Assembly: GCA_910574455.1 (NCBI GenBank)
Contig: CAJSYZ010000007.1
Coordinates: 4,893,974 to 4,957,973 of the forward strand
DNA length: 64,000 bases
Direction: 5' to 3'
Source of the DNA: Trichaptum fuscoviolaceum
Lineage: Eukaryota > Basidiomycota > Agaricomycetes > Hymenochaetales > Trichaptaceae
In this document: positions 21,340 through 32,266 of the stretch, piece after piece
How the letters are laid out: every line of letters starts with the position of its first letter
Numbering within the stretch: the stretch's first letter is position 1
Made by a program: the position numbers and the translations under genes
The notes under the pieces: generated by a model
The model's database searches: none
What the model saw: the letters and a program-made list of their open reading frames with translations, nothing else
Told to the model about the DNA's origin: nothing

Positions 21340-22277
21340 AGTAATGTCTTGAATCAAGGAGACAGGGACGCTGGAAATTATGTGTGCTTGGTATTTAATG
21401 ATTGCGGTGCTAGTACATATTTTGTCCCGAAACTTATGAGTCTTTATACCAACAAAGGCGCTCCGAAACTTTATTTATATGCATCGCTTCCGCAGTACTA
21501 GGCGCATTAGAGTCATTTTCCATTCGAACCCGAGTTTGAGTCATTCGCAACTTGCCAGGCCAATTTTGGTTGCCGCAGCACCGTGTGCATCGGAGTAGTA
21601 CGCATTTCATTCATAATTATTATTTCGATATTATTTCGAGCATAATGAACTAGCCGTGAATGAATGTTTGAATGTTGAAAAGTATCCTCAGCACTACGCA
21701 GAAAAGGTATTCGAATTCTTCTACTTCTGCATAGCTAATGGATGGCGTAGGCTGAATTTAAACTAAGAACGATTTTTACCACGTACCACGCATGAAAATA
21801 GAACAACAAAACATACATACACGAAATTGAGTTTGAGCGTGTTGGACGGATCACATCACAGAGCTACATCACTGTATGCTGTGTATGCAATGCAAGTAGA
21901 CAAAGAAAGATTATAAGTCAAGTAGCTTTATATATATATGCACAGGATGCACAGGAATTGTAATCCATGCCCGTCATGTACGGTCAAAATATAGGAAAGA
22001 GGGAACAGCATTGAAAATGTGGCATTTCCTATGCCTATATTTCCGCTATCTACCGTACCTCACTCATATAGGCTGTAAGAAGGAGAGCAGTCAATCAGAT
22101 CTCGCGCCCGAGTCAAGCACAGTACACTCGAGATATACACATTGTAAAGAATGCTACAAAAATGAGAAATGCGTTAGCATTCTTGATGTATTAGGAACAG
22201 ATTAAAAGTTGGAAATAATGATCTCCGGAAGGACTGATTGATCTGGTCTACGTAGTCGCTTGTAGCCCAAGTTACAG
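21340..22277. other. Intergenic, AT-rich
   Basis: Downstream region of the first pheromone receptor gene. I looked for a short open frame ending in a CaaX box (a pheromone precursor) and did not find a convincing one. Confidence 0.4.
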
Positions 22278-23725
22278 TCAGTCGACCTCAAGTGCTGTAC
22301 ACGAAGGACACTGCGAGGCAGTGCTGGAATCAAGTTTTGGGGAATCGATCCGCGATTGTTCGAGGTCTGAGGCATGGTCGAAGAGTCTCCCTCGGTCCAC
22401 TGCATGAGCTGACAGGTGATCAACTCTGGTAAAAGATAATCAGCCTCAGACGCCAAAAAGTGAGTGATTATACAAGGCACTCACGTGGTCATTGCGGCGA
22501 GGATACCAGACTCCGACATAGGACCCGGGCCAAATAAGATGGTAGATGACTTAGGCTTGACATGAGGTATGAATCCGAAGGGTTTCAGCATTTTCCAGAA
22601 CAAATTCCGATACCAAAGCCTATTGCTCTCTGTGAGCCCGAACAGCGCAAAGAACATGACGGCGAAGGCTGGGTTGCTCCATTGACTGAATCTAAGTCCA
22701 AAGACAACACCAAACCCAACCGACTTCCATTCCTCTGCCGTAGCTGTCGGTACCGATGATATTTCAGAGTGAGTGGCACTCCATCCGGGCCAGAAAGTGG
22801 GGACTCCTCCGTCCCTGACTGTGTCCGCCAGCAGATTCACCAATGTGCTCGGGAACGTAAGAAGGATGTCAAACAATCCTAGCGCCAGGATTTTGTGAAA
22901 GCTCCTTCTGTCTAGAGGATATCCGCTTGCAAGGGCCTCGTCCAGCTCCCTATGCTTAAAGTACGTCCAAATCAGTCTTGCTATTTTTGATCCAGAATGA
23001 GTACTTGAACGCAGACGAGTTATGGGAACGCACGAGAATAGAATGTTATCGATATCACAGAAAATATTATGGGTATAGAATCGACAATTATGATGGTCAA
23101 TCCAGCGTTAACAGCTTCCCCAGAACAACCATACTCTTCGAGGATTTCGAATCGCCCTGCTTGTACGATGTAAACTACCATAAATAAGTTAGCGTAGATG
23201 TTTTTATGGAATAATCCTGATAAACTCACACAAAGCCATCAAAACGACAGGTAAACCCATACATAAAGAAAGGTCAAATACGAAATCAAATCTCTGAGCA
23301 TGAAATGAGTCACTATTTGTATGCTCTGTATAATATCACAAACATGTTTCGTTGACAAAGAGTCGCATCGACGCAAAATAATGGAGAGCCTCCGAACAAT
23401 TACCAATGAAGAGGCAGGGACAGCAGCCAGTGATCCAACTTGGAGACGTATAACTTTCAGGTTTGCTCCTGTCAGCCCCTTGTATTTCAAAATAGTACTT
23501 TGGTTTTCACTTACCAATATCACACCAAACAGGTGCTACATTGTTGACGTTATCGGCCCAGATGATAGCATCCACGGCGACTGTTAGAGCCATAATTATA
23601 ACCCAAATCGCGAAAGAACACGCTCCTACGTTCCAGGATTGGATCATGCTCTTAGACATCGAGGAAAGCACAAGTATGCATGCGAGGAAGTTGGCGATGG
23701 GCACAAGGGGATATGTTGGATCCAT
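22278..23725 (-). CDS. STE3-like pheromone receptor (7TM GPCR), 389 aa
   Basis: Exons 23515-23725, 23344-23453, 23230-23293, 23034-23174, 22485-22980 and 22278-22425 close in frame. Class D GPCRs of this type bind farnesylated peptide pheromones at the plasma membrane and signal through a G protein. Diagnostic blocks are the N-terminus DPTYPLVPIANFLACILVL, then WNVGACSFAIWV, AIIWADNVNNVAPVWCDI, VGSLAAVPASSLVIVRRLS, FYIVQAGRFEILEEYGC, RLIWTYFKHRELDEAL and WPGWSATHSEISSVP. The last membrane segment is FAVMFFALFGLTESNRLWYR. The cytoplasmic tail is short for the family (the last exon adds about 49 residues). A paralogue lies 0.9 kb upstream in the same orientation. Confidence 0.9.
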
Positions 23726-24638
23726 GCTGATGTCTCATGGTCTGACCAGCTACGAGGTTTATGTGCGATAATAGAGTGCATCACAGCCTCGGCGCCGAAA
23801 ACTCTGATGTGTGCAAGATCTGTTAGCCCGAATACTCCATACTGTAGATGAATGGGACTTATTGCTTCCCTTCCCATGAGAAGCAGCAGTTGTTGATGGA
23901 AAAGTCAGCCTTCGTGATCCTTGTTGAAACAACATAGGGAGAGTTTATACGCATCTGTACTACATGATTTTAGACGTCAGCACAAAGTTTAGTCGAGATT
24001 ATTGAAACTTCCAGATGTCCTGACCATGCCTAAGAATACAAGTATAGAATGGCATCTGATATTTGGTCGAGAGAGGACAGATACAAAAAGCACTTCTTAT
24101 GAACCCGGCGCGTTTCAATGAGGGTTGCCGAGAATAGAAGTTGTGCTGAGTCGGCAGAAAGAAAACCCGGCGGTTGCCAGCGCTGATTTCAAACCTAAAT
24201 TAAGGTTCAAGTTTAAGTTCAGCGGCGTGAAAAAACATTACTTTATAAAAAACACTACTAGTAAGGAGGCAAATGATCTTAACATACATTGAGTCTGTAT
24301 CTGCTATGTTTCTCTCATAAGAATCAGTCAGTACCAGCTTTGATCTAGTTCTGTAGCTTTGAGTACTGTCATAGGTACGGAGATAAGTTCAATATTTCCC
24401 ATCTAATTGCATCATGCCCCATGTCACGCTTCCGCCCACTATGAGGTATAGTACATACTCGATTTGAAGACGATAAACTCTGTCGAATATAAGAGCGCCC
24501 TTATTATAGGCCGTTTAGAGCCGAACTTTGCTTAGTTTTGGGAAATAGTAGTTAGTCCTTCTCGAATTTCTCTGCATACAATTTAATGTAACACTCACAG
24601 AGGACTAGGTGAGATTCGCTCCGACGGAAGCAAGCCGG
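23726..24638. other. Intergenic between the two receptor genes
   Basis: Promoter region of the first receptor and 3' flank of the second. Nothing else is supported, and no pheromone precursor frame was recognised. Confidence 0.4.
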
Positions 24639-25838
24639 TCACAAATCAAATATAATATTAGACGTTCCGAGATCCTGTCGAGGTGTGAACCCAAAGGGTT
24701 TCATAACCTTCCAGAAAACATTTCGATACCACAGCCGGTTACTCTGAGTCAATCCAAAAAGTGCGAAGAAGACGATTGCATAGAGAGGATTGACCCATTG
24801 GTTGAAGCTGATAGCGGCAATAAGAGCAGTTCTGGACGATCTCCATTCTTTCGCGGACACTGTTGATATGGATGAAGTTTCTGAATGGGCGGCCTCCCAA
24901 CCGGGCCAAAAATCTTGGATTCCGCCTTGTGAGAGGCCCTGGACCAGTTGAAAGATGGCGATAGGAAGTGTGACGAAGATGTCAAACAAGCCTAGTGCCA
25001 AAAGTTTTGTGAAGCATTGTTTGTCCAGGTTTGAACCGCCCGTGAATAGGGAAGCAAACTTCTTATGCTCGAAATACGTCCTAATGAGCCTCGCTATTAG
25101 AGCCCGGACTTAGTACTCAAATATCTGCAAGGAGGGGTGCATACGTACGTGAATATAGCGTTAGAGATAAGATGGGAAATATGGAGGGAGCAGCGCTAAT
25201 TAGTAACACGCTCAAACCGGCATTTACAATGCCCTCGGCACAACCGTACTCCTCTAAAATCTCGAATCTTTTGCCTTGCACAACATAGACTTTTAAGAGA
25301 TATTAGGAGATATATAAAATATTAAAAATTTAGAACTCACACAGAGCCATCTGAATAACTGGAGCACCGAGGCATAAGAAAAGATCAACTAGCGAATTCA
25401 AATTCTTCACAAAACATGAGTTGCAGTTCATCCACCACCATATACGGCTATGCGCATACCTGCATCTTTTTTGGTAAGGGTTCGAGTTGGCGCATCACAA
25501 GGGAGAGCCTCCGTATGATTACGAAGGATGCAACTGGAGCAGCAACAAGAGATCCGATTTGAACGCGAGTGACTTGTTTTGCATACGTTTAAGCAAGCGC
25601 TGGAGATTTCATGCCAGTGAGCCTCACCAATATCACACCAAACGGGGGCAAGTATTTGAATGGTGTCGGCCCAAATAATCGAGTCAACAGCAGTTATGAA
25701 GCTCATGATCGCCGTCCAGATTGCGAAAGAGCAGGCCCCAACATTCCAGGACTGGAACATACTTTTAGACAACGAAACAAGCACGAGTATGCATGCGATG
25801 AAGTTGGCGATGGGGACAAGAGGGTACGTAGGATCCAT
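24639..25838 (-). CDS. STE3-like pheromone receptor paralogue, 327 aa
   Basis: Exons 25628-25838, 25460-25572, 25341-25404, 25149-25289 and 24639-25093 close in frame. Exons 1, 3 and 4 have exactly the same lengths as in the neighbouring receptor (211, 64 and 141 nt), so the two are tandem duplicates. Key blocks are DPTYPLVPIANFIACILVLV, IIWADTIQILAPVWCDI, TRVQIGSLVAAPVASFVII, FYVVQGKRFEILEEYGCAEG, RLIRTYFEHKKF and GWEAAHSETSSISTVSAKEW. Its tail stops right after GFTPRQDLGTSNIIFDL, about 60 residues shorter than the paralogue, so the cytoplasmic tail is minimal. Start set at MDPTYPL, as in the paralogue; an in-frame upstream ATG at 25919 is less likely. Confidence 0.88.
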
Positions 25839-26214
25839 GTTGGCAAATTGTATGGGGGATGTTCGGCTGAGCGCGTTGGAAGGACACAAGACCTCCTGCA
25901 TAAATAGCCCTCCTCCCATGGCAAGAACACGAGTTGTAATAATCGAGGTAGTCTAGACCCAATGTAGGATGTAATTTTCCAATTATTGCGATAGTATCTT
26001 TCTCAGAAAGTCCATTGATCAAAGATAGAGTTGAAGTCTATTGCCGAAGTAGGAAACGATGTACGTCTTCGAGCTCGTTGGCGAAGCGAAGCTTACGCAC
26101 ATTGTGGGATCTTTAAAAACTTGAAAGTCCGGCTTATGCGTGCACCGGAACTAGCGGAAACTTGAGTTTGGACTGCGCTTACGCCGTGTACTTGAAGTAG
26201 ATATATGTAGGACC

Positions 26215-26574
26215 TTTTCTGTGTATAATAAGGAAGAGTCTCCGCATCATTAGAGTGAAGCCCGGGATTGCGGTATTTGAACCAAGTGTGCAACTTGTAA
26301 AGCATTTTGTCAGCATCAGATACTTAGCATCGTTGGCAGTAGAGACGAATAGAACTCACCTATAGCACACCAGATAGGAGACTAGTTCTCAGCATCATTT
26401 GCTCAAATAATCGAGTCCATAGCGGTTATGAAGCTTGTACCCGCTACCCAAAGTGCAAAGAGCAAGACCCAACACTCCAAGACTAGAGCATGCTTTTGTA
26501 CAGCAAAGAAAGCACAAGAATGCACGCAAGAAGCTTGCAATGGTCACGAGAGGGTAAGTGCCAGTGGGTCCCAT
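26215..26574 (-). pseudogene. Decayed third STE3-like receptor copy
   Basis: The minus strand from 26574 reads MGPTGTYPLVTIASFLRAF, a clear relative of the receptor N-terminus. A frameshift follows, then a stretch resembling the region around the AIIWA block, ending in stops. Downstream, 26290-26215 matches the exon 2 region (WFKYRNPGLHSNDAETL, corresponding to the QIGSLVA...RRLSL block in a shifted frame). The remaining exons are missing. It is a remnant of a third tandem copy. Confidence 0.7.
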
Positions 26575-26827
26575 GTTGAACTACGAAGTCGCAACTGAGC
26601 AAAAGTTTTTCACCAAAATTTCTCGCAGATGAAGGCTGGACGCCGGTTCGGTCTACACTTTTCGTAAACGCATCGCTTTGCTCATACTGAGTTCGAATGT
26701 CGGGTGTTTCTTCACTGAGGAAAAAGTTGCTGAGCTAGTGTAGAATGTCGGCATTGAGAGACAGCTGCAGGGAGGTCGGCTTAGTCAGCTCTTCGGAGTT
26801 CGAGTTTCCGGTACTCAGGCTAAGCGG

Positions 26828-28144
26828 TGGTCCGTGCGCGCGAAAACACTATAAAAGCCATACGGTGCCCTTCCTGAAACCTCATACTTACCTTGACGGC
26901 GCATCGCCCTTCAAGTCTTGGGGATGTGGGCTGCAGAGTTGCTTCATAGCACGGCGACCTTGTCCTCAGAGGAACGCTGTGGCTTGTGTGCGGGCATGTC
27001 TCGCATGCACTGTCGGAATATTTTCCTGTCCTGTTCCTGCCCTCGGGCGGGGCGGGCTCTTAATTCTTTGCCGGATTCTTAACCTAACCCTAGCCTTAGT
27101 AATGTTGTATCTACTAAATATAGTGATGCCATTCTCAATTAAGATGCCTGCTTTGAGCTTCTGGCCGGAGTACCGGAATTTGTGCAGAAATTGCAATGAA
27201 AGACGACAATATAAATAATGCTCAAAGCTATTACAGAGGTAGAACGCTTAAGAAAAGAATTCGAGATGTGCTTGTTCGCGGTGGGAGAAGACGGAGGGGC
27301 AAGTCTACTATGTCAGAAGATGGAATTCAAGTTTTCTTCCATCATAGCCAGCGTAGGACTGGCGCGCCCAGAGCCATGATCCGTTCTTGTTCACCGGTTG
27401 CCATTATTCCCGTCGATAGACGAGGCCGGGTTGGTGGTGGTGTCGTTCATCTATGCCAACGGTATAGGTAGATTGTGTAGCTCGAGAGCATGTGGTACTG
27501 CACTCTGGGAGTCGCTACTTTGAGGACCTCGAAGGAGCTGTGGAGGCCGGGATGACACTGCTTCCAAACCCATACGAGCTGGCAAGGGTGCCAAATGCGT
27601 GCTCATAGTCCTTCTGCTTCTGCTTCTGCGGTGTGGTGCTAGAGGTCAATGTGCGGTCGGAGTCGGACGACGGACGTGAGGAGTCAATGAGGCTGATGTT
27701 TGATGTAACCGCAGTAGGTGCTGAAGATGTTGGTTCAGGTTGCTTGGCTGCACGCCGGCGACGAAGGAATTTGGGAAGAGAGATGGGGATTGGTGCGGGA
27801 GATAGCATGGACGCTGTGAGGCCGTAGGTGCTAGATAGTTCACCGAAGGCAGCGGGGAAGTCGCGAGGACTCGTACTCTTCAAGGTAGTAGAATTCATAA
27901 TGGCAGCTACAGTGGCAAGAGAGTAGTGAGATAGTGTGGTGGATAGCAAGGTTGTTGTTTAGCTTGTCGTCGCAATTGCAGAGAATAATGCTGTTTCCGA
28001 GCATTAGTATCCATCCTTTATATCGTTAGCTCTGCAATACTCCAGAAGAATAAATGAGTCGACCACAACCTCCGCAGACGCTCGCACGATGATCTTCGAT
28101 GTTAGACTGCGATGCACAGCAGTCCCGCAGCAGTCCCGCAGCAT
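26828..28144 (+). repeat. Left arm of an inverted segmental duplication
   Basis: This block matches 42094-43424 in reverse complement. Both edges are recognisable: gtccgtgcgcgcgaa near 26829 pairs with its complement near 43411-43424, and the cagtcccgcagc motif near 28120 pairs with the region near 42100. It contains one SYGFG-motif gene in each copy and the spacer beyond its 3' end. Confidence 0.85.
27515..27898 (-). CDS. Small SYGFG-motif protein, copy 1 (127 aa)
   Basis: A single exon. The protein has the same motif near both ends: RDFPAAFGELSSTYGLT (about residues 12-28) and KDYEHAFGTLASSYGFGS (near the C-terminus). Between them lie a basic patch LPKFLRRRRAAK and a Ser/Thr-rich acidic stretch (SRPSSDSDRTLTSS). 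There is no signal peptide or membrane segment. The start at 27898 (MNSTTLKSTS) is shared with the other copies; an upstream in-frame ATG at 27949 is not conserved. It is divergently oriented to the dioxygenase gene at 28695. Family and function are unknown to me. Confidence 0.75.
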   Translation of the reverse strand: MNSTTLKSTSPRDFPAAFGELSSTYGLTASMLSPAPIPISLPKFLRRRRAAKQPEPTSSAPTAVTSNISLIDSSRPSSDSDRTLTSSTTPQKQKQKDYEHAFGTLASSYGFGSSVIPASTAPSRSSK

Positions 28145-28694
28145 AGAAACAAGAAAAAAGAAGTTAAAGGACTTTCGGGCACAGAGAGTCCAGGGACAGT
28201 GACGCTGCGCCGATCTTTACGGGCAAAAAAATTGGAAGCGCAGCCTAAATCCATATGGAACATTGTGCCTCATGATAAGACAAGTCGAAGACTTCGGAGG
28301 ACAGTTTTAATTACTTGCTCCCTTCCCAGTACATAAGATGATAGGTCGAACTGAAGCTGAACATTAACGTATCTGTAGGGGAGATCGCAGATATTTAATA
28401 ACCACCTCGAGGTTACCAATTATAATGCTAGTGGTGGAAGACAGAAAGGACTAAAGGCGCTGACCAGCGTGCAAAATATTTATTAGCCGGAAACCGGAAC
28501 CGATGACTCGGAGAGGCTCGCGTGCGTGGATTTATGTCCGAAAAGGAAGTTATATTGGCGTGGGTACTAAGAATGTAGACTCGGGTGGGAAGCATAAGGC
28601 CGAAGGGCCTATCTCGCAAGACTTGTACGCATACCTGTCCTATCTCTCTCTCGTACCACAATCTCCTCAATTATCACTATATTTTCAGGCCACG
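27899..28694. other. Shared divergent promoter region
   Basis: About 800 bp separates the starts of the minus-strand SYGFG gene and the plus-strand dioxygenase gene. The left 250 bp belongs to the inverted duplication. I recognise no binding site. Confidence 0.4.
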
Positions 28695-30305
28695 ATGGCT
28701 GCGGAGACTGTGCTTCAGGCTGCGGAGAATGCTGACTATGGCTTCAAAAACATACCAATCATGTAAGGAAATGACTGTGACGTTGATTACTACTGGATAG
28801 TAGTTACTGATTCGGATGGTTGTATGTTCAGCGACATGAAGGAGGCTACCAACCCGGACTATTCCGTCAGACGACAGCTCGCTAATGAAGTTCGTGATGC
28901 TTGTGTAAATGTCGGATTCTTCTACGGTACATATTGCTTGGTAGCAAGGATACTACCGTCAGCCCGGCGCTAATGATCGAAGTAGTAAAGAACCATGGCA
29001 TACCGGAAGAAGATGTGAACGCTGCCATTGAAGCAGGGAAAAAGTTTTTCGCTCTACCTACTGAAAAGAAATTGGAGGTAAGCCAGATACAAATACTTAT
29101 GTTGCATAATTTACCCTGAGTTCCGTTATGAAGTACGACGTCCAAAAATCCGCCACTTTCAAGGGCTACAACGCGCTTCTGAGTGAGAATAATGACCCGA
29201 ATAATAGAGGCGATATGCATGAGGGTTTTAACATTGGTCCGGAGTTCGCTGACAGCGACGGGAAGGAGAAAAGTGCCATGTCCAGCCCGAACGTTTGGCC
29301 TACTGCTGACGTCCCGGATTTTCGGGAGAATGTTCTAAAGTTCTAGTATGCATTATCTGACATATATCAACTCTCGCAAGGATTGTTACTGATATACTTT
29401 AGTGATGATGCCATCGGCCTCGGAAAGAAATTGTTCCCTTTGTTCGCCTTAGCGCTTGATCTTAAGGAAGATTTCTTTGCGGACAAGGTGGTTTCAATGT
29501 TCTCTTACTGTATGCACATTGCTAACGTGGTACGTCTCGCACACAGACAAAAGAGTCGGCGGCGATCATGCGGGTAATCCACTATCCCCCTCAAACGGGT
29601 CCTCATGACGACCGAGTGGTTGGCATCGGCGCTCATACTGAGTGAGTAACAAAAGCGTCATCGGCCGAGTTCAAACATGCTGAAGTACCTATGCCTATGT
29701 CAAAGTTTCGAGGTACGTCTCAAGTTATTATACCCATCACTGCCTTTCGTGCTTTACTTATACAGTACCAGTGTTTCACCATTCTGTGGCAAGAGCCCGG
29801 CATCCAAGCCTTGCAAGTACTGAACGCAAATAACGAATGGATCAATGCCCCTCCCATTCCTGGCACATTAGTAATAAAGTGCGATACCCTTTTTATCTGA
29901 ATTCTCGTACCAATAGTGATATATTGTGTGCCTTGAAGTCTCGGAGATCAACTTGCAAGGTGGACAAGTTAGTACAAAACTACCCTTTCAACCTACGCCA
30001 GGCTCTCATCCGGAACTCTTTGCCGTTCTAGATGATGTGTTTAAATCGACGGTACATCGTGCAATTAACAGAACTGGTTTGGAACGCCACTCCATGCCCC
30101 TCTTCTTCGGTGTCGACTACAACGTAAAGCTAGAGGTCCGTTTCTTTTTTTTTTTTTCTTTCGTGGCTATGTCTCACCTACTCCACTTTACGGCTAGGCG
30201 ATCCCGACGTGCGTCTCAGACGAGCGACCAGCCAAGTATGATGTAGTTCTGGCTGGAGATTACGTGAAGTCAAGACTTGATGCCGCGTATGGTCACAAAA
30301 AGTAG
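28695..30305 (+). CDS. IPNS-like 2-oxoglutarate/Fe(II)-dependent dioxygenase, copy 1 (333 aa)
   Basis: Eleven exons close in frame: 28695-28762, 28832-28926, 28986-29077, 29134-29345, 29403-29487, 29547-29641, 29706-29712, 29772-29878, 29939-29967, 30032-30135, 30198-30305. The N-terminal DIOX_N-like part contains GFFYVKNHGIPEEDV. The catalytic part has HTD (H214, D216), H272 in VHRAINRTG, and R282-x-S284 in RHSMPLFFGVDY, the iron- and cosubstrate-binding set of the isopenicillin N synthase-like superfamily. Such enzymes are soluble and oxidise small molecules; the substrate is unknown. The 7-nt microexon 29706-29712 completes the Asp216 codon and adds Phe-Glu. A paralogue with the same exon phases lies inverted at 36.5-38.2 kb. 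Confidence 0.9.
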
Positions 30306-30664
30306 CATGCTGATGGAAGCAGTATACAAACATATAAAGTGTATATAATACAAGTAACAAATTATACAGGAACATCTGGGACTCGATATACAATAATTGC
30401 AATATGACATCATTAAGCCTCGGATAAGTAGTGAGTGAAATATATGCGGTAAAGGAGGCGCAGCCACAACAACGTATTGATTCTAAGCAGCAGATCCTTA
30501 GTAAACCTGTAGAGGGTATAGGAGGGGATGGCTGTACCTGCCATTGCCGACGAAAAGCATCGTCACCGACAAACTATTTGGCGGTACTCTTGGAAGAGCA
30601 TGAGTCCGCAGTGGTGCTGCATACAGAGAGCTGAAGCACGACATCTCTCAATGAAAGAGCCAAG

Positions 30665-30871
30665 CTACCTTTCCCCCTCTTTCTTCTTCTTCTTGTCAGC
30701 CTTCTTCTTCTTCTTTGAAGTCTTTGCGATGGGCTTGGGTGTATGCCCAGCGAAGCCGTACGTGGACATCAGGTTAGCAGCTGCTGCCGCATAGTCCTTC
30801 GGCTCGTTCTGCTTGGGAATGAGGGGCTGATTGCTGATGGACGCGGTGTCGTCGGTAGTATTGTTCGGCAT
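30665..30871 (-). CDS. Small Lys-rich protein with one SYGFG-like motif (68 aa)
   Basis: The motif PKDYAAAAANLMSTYGFAGH (about residues 25-44) matches the paired motif of the three larger SYGFG proteins. It is followed by a basic tail rich in lysine runs (KTSKKKKKADKKKKK). The gene converges on the dioxygenase at 28.7-30.3 kb. There is no signal peptide. The lysine tail could act in nuclear or nucleic-acid localisation, but that is inference. Short length and low complexity limit confidence, but motif conservation supports it. Confidence 0.55.
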   Translation of the reverse strand: MPNNTTDDTASISNQPLIPKQNEPKDYAAAAANLMSTYGFAGHTPKPIAKTSKKKKKADKKKKKEGER

Positions 30872-32266
30872 TCTAGCTATGAGAATAGAAAGAGGGGGGA
30901 AAGAGGGGAGGGGCGACGAAGAAAGGATAAGGCGATTGATGAGGCGGAGGAAGACTATCGACCTCGGGCAGAGACGGTGTGGTGGTGTTCGGGATGTGTG
31001 AATGGGGCAAACGTGAGACGGACAGAGAGAAAGAGGGGGGGGAGGTACTCAGCCTGAGCCTCACAAAGATATGTTCCAAAATTATTGCGCCTCTTTAAGT
31101 AGTTCTCGACATTAGGTTATCACCATTTCGTTGGTACAAGCGTACTCGCGCACCGCATGGTCGCCGTAGGAATAGGATGTGCCCTGGACCCACGGTGCTG
31201 CCAAATCGGGGGCATTAGCTCTGACCTCCAAGATAGATATGACAGCTAGACTGGAGTAGCCTGACTGCGCTCAGCAACCCAGGTTTAAGGGTTTGCGTCC
31301 AACCTATCCCAACGCAAATCAAAAGACCGCGCCATTGTATTCGTGTGCTCAAACGTGCTATGCGTGGAACCATAGAGGGTCAGATCTGCTCGGAGTCGGG
31401 GTTAAGGATGAATAAGGAACTGACTCGGATTGAGGGCTTCGCTCCCGTCGTCAAACTAGAGTTACTTGAAGAATTGTGGCTCGAGCCCGAGTCATATCTC
31501 CTTTCGGCGCTTCGCTTCGGGAGAAGTCTAATATGTTTTCAGGGTCGGCTGCTGTCAATTGAGATCTGCGCGAATGGCATATCGGATTTCTCGTCCGTGT
31601 CGGAAAGCTAATTGTCTAGAGCGCACGCGCGTGCTGCGCAGAAAACGTCAGATGAAGAGGTATTGAGCTCTGAGGACTGAATGATAGAAGTGGGGGAAAT
31701 TTTTATCTGGCTATATCGTCCCGCAGCATGCCTTGAATCCTCAACCTTGCACAGGGTCTCCTGCAAGCCCCCAACTTCAATGTTTGCAGTAAAGACGCAA
31801 TTTGCGCAGCTAGTTTCAATGTGTAGCATTTGCATGCCATTGTCTAAGGACGCCGATACTCCTCAACTCCTCATGGCTTACCGCAGCGCGCAGCACTTCA
31901 TTGTATCACCAGTCGACGTCGGGCAACACAGAAGTAGCTACCTAGGATGAATAATCATTTCATGTTACAATGTATAGAATGCGTCAAAAGATTGTACTTC
32001 TACTGCGATGATAATATCCAACATTTTAGTTTCTTCCTCGTATATCGTATACCCTGATATACATCAGCATCGACTGATTTTTAATAAATTTCCGCATCGT
32101 TTCCGACAAAATTCCTCGCTAGCGAGTCATACGACGGCTGTCCCTACTCGAGGTGCCCGATCACCGTACGACTCCGGGTCAATCTTCACGACTCTCTGTG
32201 ACGAAGTTTCAGAGATGAGATCACAAAAGAGGTAATATTAAACGCACCGTCATTTTCCCTATTTCC
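30872..32266. other. Intergenic
   Basis: The left end is the promoter of the Lys-rich gene, with GA-rich sequence at 30885-31040. Frames of up to 89 codons occur but have no recognisable features. Nothing else is supported. Confidence 0.45.

Noticed and set aside
26745..27218. 157-codon plus-strand frame left of SYGFG copy 1
   Set aside because: The matching inverted copy at 43.2 kb does not keep the frame, so it is spacer, not gene.
21340..28694. CaaX-type pheromone precursor genes near the receptors
   Set aside because: I looked by eye for short frames ending in Cys-aliphatic-aliphatic-X on both strands and found none I would defend; the search was not exhaustive.
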